A DNA stretch of 36,838 nucleotides from CAYTLW01 sp964438735 (GTDB taxonomy: Bacteria; Myxococcota_A; UBA9042), in contig CAYTLW010000075.1 of NCBI GenBank assembly GCA_964438735.1, forward strand, positions 1 to 36,838, written 5' to 3'. Under the pieces are notes generated by a model that was given only the letters and a program-made list of their open reading frames with translations, searched no databases and was not told the DNA's origin. Of the stretch, positions 27,403-34,354 are shown piece after piece. The stretch's first letter is position 1, and the number at the start of each line of letters is the position of its first letter. Made by a program: the position numbers and the translations under genes.

Positions 27403-27642
27403 TCAGAGCTTTCCAGAACCCGCCACCTCGGTCACCTCCACGGGCGCATAGGCGCCGGAGAGCACCTCTTCGGGCAGCAGGCGATCCTTGTCCACTTCAG
27501 GGAAGAGCTCGTGCAGGTAGGCGGCGAGCTTCTGGTTGGTCGGTCCGTAGCCCTCGCCGTACATGAATTGTTCCAGATCGAGCACGATCTCTTCAGCCTG
27601 CTGATAACGCTCAGCGGGATCTTGGGCGAGGGGCGCGGGCAT
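27403..27642 (-). pseudogene. Remnant of a Ser/Thr protein kinase C-terminus
   Basis: The 79 codons ending at 27403 match the end of the kinase domain and the following tail of myxobacterial-type Ser/Thr kinases: LAQDPAERYQQAEEIVLDLE is the last kinase helix, and the tail continues with GPTNQKLAAYLHELFPE. Upstream in the same frame (to about 27702) the sequence stays open but does not look like the rest of a kinase; no catalytic loop, DFG or ATP-binding lobe is present on either strand. It has no ribosome binding site at the ATG at 27642. I therefore read it as the truncated end of a lost kinase gene. A genuinely short free-standing protein is less likely. Confidence 0.65.
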
Positions 27643-27665
27643 GGAATCCCGCTTTGGTGGCCAGG

Positions 27666-27686
27666 CGATCGCCGGACCGGCGATCG
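27666..27686. repeat. Perfect 10-bp inverted repeat
   Basis: CGATCGCCGG (27666-27675) and CCGGCGATCG (27677-27686) flank a single A. It lies just upstream of the kinase remnant and 69 bases from a second strong palindrome. It could be a protein-binding site, a repetitive palindromic element or a scar of the event that truncated the kinase gene. Confidence 0.5.
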
Positions 27687-27754
27687 TGCCCAGCAGAGCA
27701 TGATTGCAGCCCGGTCGTCCAGAAGGGGGGAGCCTGAGCGGTGCCGCATTGCTG

Positions 27755-27778
27755 CAAAAACACGCATGCGTGTTTTTG
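27755..27778 (-). terminator. Intrinsic terminator of the 27.8-28.5 kb gene
   Basis: A 24-base perfect palindrome centred at 27766/27767: five A, then CACGC and its complement, then five T, with C and G at the ends. It begins 12 bases past the stop codon at 27790 of the minus-strand gene. The T run on the 3' side makes a good rho-independent terminator on the minus strand. Being fully symmetrical, it could also work on the plus strand. Confidence 0.7.
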
Positions 27779-27789
27779 AAGACGTAGTT

Positions 27790-28395
27790 TCAAGGCGCCG
27801 GCTCGGCTTCGTCATCCGCCAGCAGATCCCCAAACCAGTCCATCATCCGGTCGCCGAGCCCTTTCGCCGCCCTCACGCCGCCCCGAACGCTCATATGTTG
27901 CGAGACGCCGTTACTCACACGGGCCATCCACTGCAGCCGCGCGTTGACCTTCGCTGCATCCTGCTCGGTCAGCAGGAAACTGGCGATGCCCTCAATCCCG
28001 CCAGCCCGGGCCAACAACGCCTTGCCGATGAGCCACGCCGCCTTGCCCTTGCCCAACACGCCGAACAGCCCCTCGGGATCGCCGCCTTCACGCAGGGCCT
28101 TGGCGCTCTGCCGAAGCTCGTCCCGGGTCTGCGGGTCCAGGTAGGGGCTCTCGGCCAGCTGGCCCTGGGATTGCCCGGCCTGCACGTGGCGGCCGCGCTT
28201 GAAGTGCACGAAGGTCCAGCCCCACCAGACTGGCCAGGTGTCCTGCACCTCGGCGCGGCTGAGCTCGTAAAAGACGAAGGCCTTGTCGGAGAACCCCTTG
28301 GCGGTGTGGCCCATACCCAGCCAGAAGGCGGCCAGCGCCAGGTGTTCGGCGCCGTTATCGTACCAACCCCAGGGCGCCGGCTTGCCGGCCCACAC
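27790..28395 (-). CDS. Unknown protein with a disrupted 5' end
   Basis: From the GTG at 28395 it encodes 201 residues, but coding-like sequence extends further: the same frame reads back through YEVWAGK..., DSFPLVYE and LARATLVYAQLAKALYAAKA, with mostly G/C third bases, to about 28519. There it meets a TGA at 28522-28524. The next in-frame ATG (28530) is only one codon before that stop. An ATG-ATG at 28525-28520 lies in a different frame and would connect if one base were restored near 28515. No Shine-Dalgarno is visible. The protein is mostly helical with many Trp (WPVWWGWTFVHFKRG). There is no membrane segment strong enough to call and no family recognised. A terminator follows its stop. 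Confidence 0.55.
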   Translation of the reverse strand: MWAGKPAPWGWYDNGAEHLALAAFWLGMGHTAKGFSDKAFVFYELSRAEVQDTWPVWWGWTFVHFKRGRHVQAGQSQGQLAESPYLDPQTRDELRQSAKALREGGDPEGLFGVLGKGKAAWLIGKALLARAGGIEGIASFLLTEQDAAKVNARLQWMARVSNGVSQHMSVRGGVRAAKGLGDRMMDWFGDLLADDEAEPAP

Positions 28396-28638
28396 CTCGT
28401 AGACCAGGGGGAAGCTGTCCTCGTCGCGGGCGGCGAGTTCAGCTTTGGCGGCGTACAGCGCTTTGGCCAGCTGCGCATATACAAGCGTCGCCCGGGCCAG
28501 CGAGCGGTCTTCATCGCGCCATCATGCCATGGCGGAAACGGGACCGCCGTAGCCGCGCCATTGCGCCAGCGGACGGACGGGTCCAGCGCCGTGGTGTGGC
28601 CGGCATCGTGGTCTTCAGATCCCTTGTCGGCGCGCCAC

Positions 28639-29352
28639 TCAGGGCAGCCTCACCGGCACCTCGCCCAGCACCCGCACGCCGTCCGCGGCCACCTCGCAGC
28701 GCAGCGCGATCGCCTCGACACCGGCGGCCATCGCCTCGCGCAACGCCCGGCCGTACTCGGGATCGATCTCATCCGCCGGCGAGAAGCCCAGCCCGTCCGA
28801 CCGCTGGATCACGTACACCATCGCCGCGCGATGGCCCTCTCGCACGCGCTCGACCAGCTCGCCCAGGTGCTTGCGCCCACGCGCGGTGATGGCGTCGGGG
28901 AACAGGGCCACGCCGCTGGTGACCAGGGTGACGTTCTTGACCTCGATCCAGGCCTCGCCCCAAGGCCCTTCCGCGACGGCGTCGACCCGGCTCCTGCTGC
29001 CCATCTTGCGTTCACGATGCACCGTCGTGGTCTGCTCGAACCCCGGCACCGCGCCTGCGGCCAGGGCCTCTGCGACCAGGCGGTTGGGCAGCTGGGTGTC
29101 GATGCCGACCCACACCCCATCCGCTTGTACGGCCTGCCACGCGTAAGGCAGCTTGCGCGTGGCGATGTCGTGGCGCCAGAGCAGCACGGGCGCGCCCGGC
29201 GTCAGCAATCCAGACATGGAGCCGGTGTTGGCGCAGTGGGCCGTGACCACGCTGCCATCGGCGAGCTCGGCGTCGGCGAAGAAGCGCTTGTAACGCCGAA
29301 TCAGTCGGCCTTGGACGATCGGCTGCGCAAACGGGATGTGCGGCCAGGTCAT
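28639..29352 (-). CDS. sfsA: SfsA family protein (sugar fermentation stimulation / predicted nuclease)
   Basis: Encodes 237 residues, matching the family length (E. coli SfsA is 234). Recognised blocks, in order: GRLIRRYKRFFADAEL, HCANTGSMSGL, WRHDIATRKLPYAW, SRVDAV, EAWIEVKNVTLV, FPDAITARGRKHLGEL and DPEYGRALREA near the end. The conserved Asp and Glu/Lys (SRVD, IEVKN) resemble the PD-(D/E)xK nuclease core, in line with its annotation as a DNA/RNA nuclease. In E. coli it was described as a DNA-binding protein affecting maltose metabolism. The ATG at 29352 is preceded by GGAGG. It appears to be transcribed alone or with the unknown gene 114 bases downstream. Confidence 0.95.
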   Translation of the reverse strand: MTWPHIPFAQPIVQGRLIRRYKRFFADAELADGSVVTAHCANTGSMSGLLTPGAPVLLWRHDIATRKLPYAWQAVQADGVWVGIDTQLPNRLVAEALAAGAVPGFEQTTTVHRERKMGSRSRVDAVAEGPWGEAWIEVKNVTLVTSGVALFPDAITARGRKHLGELVERVREGHRAAMVYVIQRSDGLGFSPADEIDPEYGRALREAMAAGVEAIALRCEVAADGVRVLGEVPVRLP

Positions 29353-29623
29353 GGGCCTCCGGGGCGCGGGGCCCGCCTTCTACCATACCCCTGCGGACCA
29401 ACCGGAATCGGCGCGCGGCCGCGAACTACCCGAGCCAATCCCCGAACCCGCCGAGCAGTTCAGCGCCGCGGGCAGTGGCGACGGCGCAGCGTAGACCAGC
29501 GCAAGTGAGGGTAAAGGGGGGCGTCGTGGACCGCTACCCCGGCGCGGAATGTCTCCATGCCGACTCGCACGGCTCCTAATATTACGTGAAACGGGGTGAA
29601 TCCCAGCGCAATTGGAGGTGCCG

Positions 29624-32216
29624 ATGAGCACACCAACACCGACAACGGCCCGCGAACTGCCGTCGCGACTGAAGGCCCGGCTGACAGACGTATTCCTCGG
29701 CACCCCCAGGGCCGAACGCTATGACCGGACGCTGGCTGTTGTTGTCGAAGCCTTCGGCAGCGACCATGGCATGTTCGGCCACGTCGACGAAGACGGCGCC
29801 ATCGTCAGCCGGGCGACGTCCGCGGCGACCGGCGGCGATCCCGGCGGCGTGGTCACGCCCGTCCTGCTGGCCCACCAGAGCTGCGTCCGATTGCAGGCGG
29901 CTGCGGTGGCGACCCGGCGCAGCGCGCACATCAACGAGCCGGTTGACTCTTCCGATGGCGTTGGCGGCACGCTGCGCGCGATCACCGCCCCGATTCTGTC
30001 TCGAGGCAAGGTCATCGCCAGCGTGCTGCTGGCTGGCCGGGAGTCAGACTACACGGACGCCGACCTCGAACTCATAGAGGCTGTCGCCCGTTTCATGTCG
30101 CCGCCGATGCGCGTCGAGATCGAGGAGCAACGACAAGAGGACGAGCGCCGGGACGACCGGCACGCGATGGGCGAGCGCATCAAGGAGCTGCGCGCGATCT
30201 ACGACATCGCTCGTCTGAGCGCGCAGGCCCGTGGCATCGAAGACCTGCTACGGCGGACCGCGGAGGTGATCGTCGTTGGGTGGCAGTACCCCGACATCAC
30301 CGCGGCGCGCGTCACGGTCGACAACCACTCGTTCACCACGGCGGGTTTTGCGGCGACCGACTGGGTTCAGACCGCGGCCATCACGGTCAACGGCGCCGCC
30401 CGCGGCGAGATCTGGGTCGCCTACCTGCAGGAGTGCCCCCCAGCGGCCGAGGGGCCCTTTCTTCGCGAGGAGAGGGAACTGCTCGACGGCATCGCCCTGC
30501 TCGTCGGGACCGCCGTCCATCGTCTGGAGACCCGGCGCCTGCTGGAGCTGGAGAGCCGCGTCCGGCTGCTTTTCTCGACCGTCGCCGATGACGAGGAGAT
30601 GTACCACTCGGTTCTGGGTATCGTGCTCGAAGAGATGCAGAGCCGCTTTGGCGTGTTTGGCTACCTCGATGAGCGCGGCGACTTCGTGGTGCCTTCCATG
30701 ACCCGACACATCTGGGAGAAGTGCCGGGTGCCCGACAAGCGCTTCTGTCTTCCCGCGCGAGACCTGGGGCGACAGCGCGTGGCCCCGAGCCATTCGGGAG
30801 AAGAAGGCCAACTTCAGCAACGAGCCATCCACGCTGACCCCGGACGGTCACGTTCCTATCGACCGACACATCTCCCTGCCGATCATGTCAGGCGAGGAGG
30901 TGATCGGGGTGTTCCAGGTCGCCAACAAGGACCACGACTACACCGAACGCGACGTCCTACGCCTGGGCAGGATCGCCGAGGTCGTCGGTCCCGTGCTGAA
31001 GGCCCGCCTGGGGCGCGAGCGCGAGTTCAAGGCTCGTCTGGAGATGACCCGGCGCATGGAGCATGCGCAGAAGCTGGAGTCCCTGGGGGTGCTGGCCGGG
31101 GGAATCGCGCACGACTTCAACAACATCCTCGTCGGCATTCTCGGGCTGGCTGACCTGACCTTGATGGAGCTGCCCGAGTACGCACCCGCGCGCGACGATA
31201 TCGAGGAGATCAAGAAGGCGGCGACCCGGGCGGCGGAGCTGACCAACCAGATGCTGGCGTACTCCGGCAAGGGCAGGTTCGTCGTCGAAGCGGTGGACAT
31301 GAACCACCTCATTCGGGACATGGACCACCTGCTGCAGGTCTCTGTCGCCAAGAGCACGGTACTGCGCCTCGACCTGGGCGAGCCGTTGTTTGCCATCGAG
31401 GCCGACGCGACCCAGATACGCCAGGTGGTGATGAACCTGATCACCAACGCCGGCGAAGCCATTGGCGAGCGCAGCGGCGTGATCACGCTGGCCACGGGCG
31501 TCGTGGACGCCGACCGCGCCTACCTTCGCGACAGCTTCTCGCCGGTGGACAGACCGCCGGGCACGTACGTCTTCCTGGAGGTCTCGGATACCGGAAGCGG
31601 CATGGATCGCGAGACGATGGCCAGGATCTTCGACCCCTTCTTCACCACCAAGTTCACCGGCCGCGGGCTGGGCCTTGCGGCGTTGCAGGGCATCGTGCAC
31701 GGCCACGACGGCGCGATCCGGGTCTACTCTGAGGTCGGCAAGGGCACGACCTTCAAGATCCTCTTTCCCGCCGAGGAGTCAGCGGCGGCGGTGGAGGCCG
31801 AGTCGCGCGCCACCGAGGGCGGCACGAAGCTCAGCGGCACGGTCCTGGTCGCCGACGATGAGGAGACCGTGCGCGGCGTCACCAAGCGGATTCTCACCCG
31901 CCGTGGCCTCGACGTCCTCCTGGCCGCGGACGGCAAAGAAGCCGTCGAGATGTATCGGGAACACATGCATCGCATCGACCTGGTTCTGCTCGACATGACC
32001 ATGCCGAGGCTGTCCGGCTCGCAGGTGTTCACCGAGCTTCGGCGCATGGTCCCCGACGCCAGGGTCATCCTGATCAGCGGTTACAACGAACAGGACGCCA
32101 TCAGCCGCTTCGCCGGCAAGGGGCTGGCTGGATTTGTGCAGAAGCCGTTTGACGTCGCGACGCTGGTGGCCGCGATTCGCCGGGAGCTGCCCGGGCATGG
32201 CGCGCAGGGGGAGTAG
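29624..32216 (+). pseudogene. Hybrid histidine kinase GAF-GAF-GAF-HisKA-HATPase-REC, frameshifted
   Basis: Two plus-strand frames join into one protein of 863 residues if one C is removed from CCC at 30752-30754 (about residue 376). The restored sequence reads RFCLPRETWGDSAWPRAIRE and continues into the third GAF domain. The ATG at 29624 has GGAGGTG upstream. Domains: GAF1 about 15-160; a charged helix, 163-185; GAF2 about 190-315; GAF3 about 316-460; the HisKA H-box GGIAHDFNN with His near 496; then N-box NLITNAGEAI and G-boxes DTGSGMD and GRGLGLA. A C-terminal receiver has VADDEE, the phospho-acceptor LLDMTMP, ISGYN and QKPF. No membrane segment: a cytoplasmic sensor. As written, the first frame runs out of phase to 31153. 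The lone extra base in an otherwise intact gene suggests a sequencing error or a very recent mutation. Confidence 0.85.
30885..32216 (+). CDS. C-terminal half of the hybrid kinase as an open frame (end of GAF3, HisKA, HATPase, REC)
   Basis: If the frameshift at 30752 is real, this 443-residue frame from the ATG at 30885 is the part that could still be made. It keeps the H-box His (residue 76 of this frame), the whole ATPase domain and the receiver domain, but it lacks GAF1, GAF2 and most of GAF3. No Shine-Dalgarno precedes the ATG, and the codons just upstream continue the GAF fold in the same frame, so this ATG is internal in origin rather than a true start. Confidence 0.7.
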   Translation: MSGEEVIGVFQVANKDHDYTERDVLRLGRIAEVVGPVLKARLGREREFKARLEMTRRMEHAQKLESLGVLAGGIAHDFNNILVGILGLADLTLMELPEYAPARDDIEEIKKAATRAAELTNQMLAYSGKGRFVVEAVDMNHLIRDMDHLLQVSVAKSTVLRLDLGEPLFAIEADATQIRQVVMNLITNAGEAIGERSGVITLATGVVDADRAYLRDSFSPVDRPPGTYVFLEVSDTGSGMDRETMARIFDPFFTTKFTGRGLGLAALQGIVHGHDGAIRVYSEVGKGTTFKILFPAEESAAAVEAESRATEGGTKLSGTVLVADDEETVRGVTKRILTRRGLDVLLAADGKEAVEMYREHMHRIDLVLLDMTMPRLSGSQVFTELRRMVPDARVILISGYNEQDAISRFAGKGLAGFVQKPFDVATLVAAIRRELPGHGAQGE

Positions 32217-32319
32217 GCGCACTTTGCTGGCGGGCTGCCGCCGCGCCACCTGGACGCTGGCATCGTCTACAACTCGAACACGCCGGTCCGTGGGTGGTCA
32301 GTTGTCCAGCGGCCCGAAT

Positions 32320-32517
32320 CTACGCACCTGGCTCATCGACAAGTCCGGCGCGCTTGTCCTCATCGCGGTCGGCCTGGCGTGCCCACTCACGGATTGTCCT
32401 GGCGCACGGCGGGAACTCCCGTGCCAGGTCGCCGGCCGACCTGCCTGATCGAACAAGTGCGACCATTTGTTCTCTGAATTCGAGTGTCGATACCTGACCC
32501 TCGAAGGATGCACCCAC
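32320..32517 (-). mobile_element. Truncated IS3-type transposase OrfA fragment
   Basis: The 65 codons from the GTG at 32517 to the TAG at 32320 contain the helix-turn-helix start of IS3-family OrfA: LEFREQMVALVRSGRSAGDL, followed by AREFPPCARTIREWARQADR. Intact proteins continue with a Leu/Arg-rich coiled coil and are followed by OrfB with a DDE domain; both are absent here. The native start is also replaced (GASFEGQVST). No terminal inverted repeats or target duplication were found. It is a dead remnant in the gap between the hybrid kinase and the VWA lipoprotein. Confidence 0.75.
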
Positions 32518-32527
32518 GCCACACCCG

Positions 32528-34204
32528 TCATCGAGTCGACGCAAGAATCTTCTCGACCATGCCCCTGAGCGCGGGCCCCAAGTCGCTTCCCTTGCAGAGA
32601 TTGAACGCGGCCCCGCGCTCGCCGAAGGCTTCAGCCAGGGCGATGTAGCGCGCGCCGAAGCCGGCTTCACCGCGGTGCCCCAGGCAGATGTACGGTGCCT
32701 GGCCCGGCCCCACGTCCTCGAGCATCGAGCGGTAGAAGTGAACCCGGTCCCGATGCCGCTGAGTCGCCTCTTTCGCCGCGGCGGGCGTGCCGGCGACCGC
32801 CTTGGGATCTGCATATTTGGTGTCGCCGGCCACCACCGCGACCATGATCTTGCTCGGATCCGCTTTGAGCGACTTGAAACGCTTGACGAAGTCGGCGACC
32901 GAAGCGTACTTCGCGGCCGGGCTGTCGGGGCCGAAGTGTTTGGCAATGACGAGCTTCATCTCCTGGTCAGCCTTCTTCGAGCAGTCCAACCGCTGCGCTG
33001 AACCCTTCTTGCAGCCAAAGGGGCATTTCGGCGCGCCGCCCGGCGTCCGCCTGGTGGAGCCTTCGAGGCAGTCGCTTGGGCAGAACACGGCCTGACCGAG
33101 GCCCTCGAACTTGGCCTTTCGCACCTCGCAGCGGGCCTCCGCCAGCGCTGTGTTCTCGCCGGCAGGATTGGCGAAGAGTTGGCACCTCGACCACACGTCC
33201 TTGCCGAGTTTGGTCTTGTCATGGGGGTGCACGTCCAGGCGCAGGGAGCAGTCGTCGTCATCGCTGATAAAGACCAGTACCAGCCACGCATCTGGCCGCA
33301 CCAGGCGGGTGGCCTGGCAGGTTTCGGGCACCAGGCCCGCCTTGCCCTCGAGGGCGTCACATTCGGATTTGAGTCTGGCCTCGCATTCAGCGGCGTCCTT
33401 GGGTTGTGTGCACGCCTCGTCGTGGGGCCCCTGGCAGCAGGCGGCGATCTTGCGCTTGCAGGCGCCGTACGGTGTCAGGTATTCGCACATTTCGACGGTC
33501 TCTTTGGCGCACATGGTCTTGTTCAACGCGACGAGGTCCGGCTTTGTCTCCTTGCACCACGACTCCCCCGTGGTGCAGCAGCTTCGCAAGGAGTCGACGC
33601 ACGCCTGGTAGCTGCAGTTGAGCGAGCAATTGAAGTTGCTCATCTTGCCGGCTTTGATGGCTCCCGTTTCCCCCTTGGGGCCCCGACACGTCCACTTGCC
33701 GCTCTGCAGCGTCTTCAACTGCGCCTGCCCTGTCTTGGCCGTGCAGAGGCTGCTGTCGAGATCCTGGGCGAACGACATGGGCACGGGCTTGTGGCATTGG
33801 GCATCGCCCAGACAGTTGGTTTTGATTCGTTCGAAGCAGTTGGGCGGAAAGACTGTCGCCGGCCTGTGCTTGAATCGACCCACGATCTTGTCGTCGGCCC
33901 CGCCGGGAGCCTGCTGGGCTGTGATGACAGCCATCTGGGTGTCGATGGCGCCTTCACCGAAGGTGTGCAGCGCCTTGGCCAAATCCTTGAATCCGCGGGC
34001 GAGCTCCCGTTGCTCCTGGCACATGGACGGCGAGTGGTCCAAGACCCAGAGGAAGTCGATCTTGATGGGGCCGGGGACTTTTCGAGTCGAGACATCGCCC
34101 GGCTGTTCGCCGCCGTCGGCTGATGCCTCGGCCTGCGTATCGGTCTTGTCACTGCAGAACAGGAGCAGGACGGGGAGCGCAAGCAGGACGACCCAACGGT
34201 CCAT
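32528..34204 (-). CDS. VWA-type Cys-rich lipoprotein, short paralogue
   Basis: Encodes 558 residues from the ATG at 34204, with GGAGGTGCGA before it. The signal peptide (VVLLALPVLLLFC17) ends in an unusual lipobox with Phe before the Cys. A VWA-like start, FLWVLDHSPSMC, carries a DxSxS metal motif. Shared blocks with the 34355-36787 protein include ACVDSLRSCCT, CEYLTPYGACKRKIAACCQG, LVLVFISDDDDCS, VADFVKRFKSLK and ATQRHRDRVHFYRSML. Compared with that protein it lacks about 105 residues between NFNCSLN and CSYQACVDS, which include the stretch expected to finish the VWA core, and it lacks the C-terminal 115 residues. More than 25 Cys suggest a disulfide-rich exported protein. Function unknown. 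Confidence 0.85.
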   Translation of the reverse strand: MDRWVVLLALPVLLLFCSDKTDTQAEASADGGEQPGDVSTRKVPGPIKIDFLWVLDHSPSMCQEQRELARGFKDLAKALHTFGEGAIDTQMAVITAQQAPGGADDKIVGRFKHRPATVFPPNCFERIKTNCLGDAQCHKPVPMSFAQDLDSSLCTAKTGQAQLKTLQSGKWTCRGPKGETGAIKAGKMSNFNCSLNCSYQACVDSLRSCCTTGESWCKETKPDLVALNKTMCAKETVEMCEYLTPYGACKRKIAACCQGPHDEACTQPKDAAECEARLKSECDALEGKAGLVPETCQATRLVRPDAWLVLVFISDDDDCSLRLDVHPHDKTKLGKDVWSRCQLFANPAGENTALAEARCEVRKAKFEGLGQAVFCPSDCLEGSTRRTPGGAPKCPFGCKKGSAQRLDCSKKADQEMKLVIAKHFGPDSPAAKYASVADFVKRFKSLKADPSKIMVAVVAGDTKYADPKAVAGTPAAAKEATQRHRDRVHFYRSMLEDVGPGQAPYICLGHRGEAGFGARYIALAEAFGERGAAFNLCKGSDLGPALRGMVEKILASTR

Positions 34205-34245
34205 TCGCACCTCCATGGCTGCGGTCGGCGCCAGACAGTGCTTTG

Positions 34246-34255
34246 TTGACGTCAA
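34246..34255. promoter_or_regulatory. TTGACGTCAA palindrome between divergent paralogues
   Basis: A perfect 10-bp palindrome in the 150-base gap between the starts of the two VWA lipoprotein genes. It gives a TTGACG -35-like hexamer on both strands, and its symmetry also fits an operator for a dimeric regulator. No good -10 element lies at the right spacing on either strand. A second small inverted repeat, GAGCA-A-TGCTC, is at 34297-34307. Confidence 0.35.
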
Positions 34256-34354
34256 GGTACACGGGCGGCAAGGCGCCTTCAACCGCTCCCGCCCGCGAGC
34301 AATGCTCATGGTAGACTGGGTCGGGGACGGCAGAGAATCGACCGGGGAAGCGCC

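Noticed and set aside
29612..29623. TTG start four codons upstream of the hybrid kinase ATG
   Set aside because: The GGAGGTG site lies inside those four codons and is correctly spaced for the ATG at 29624.
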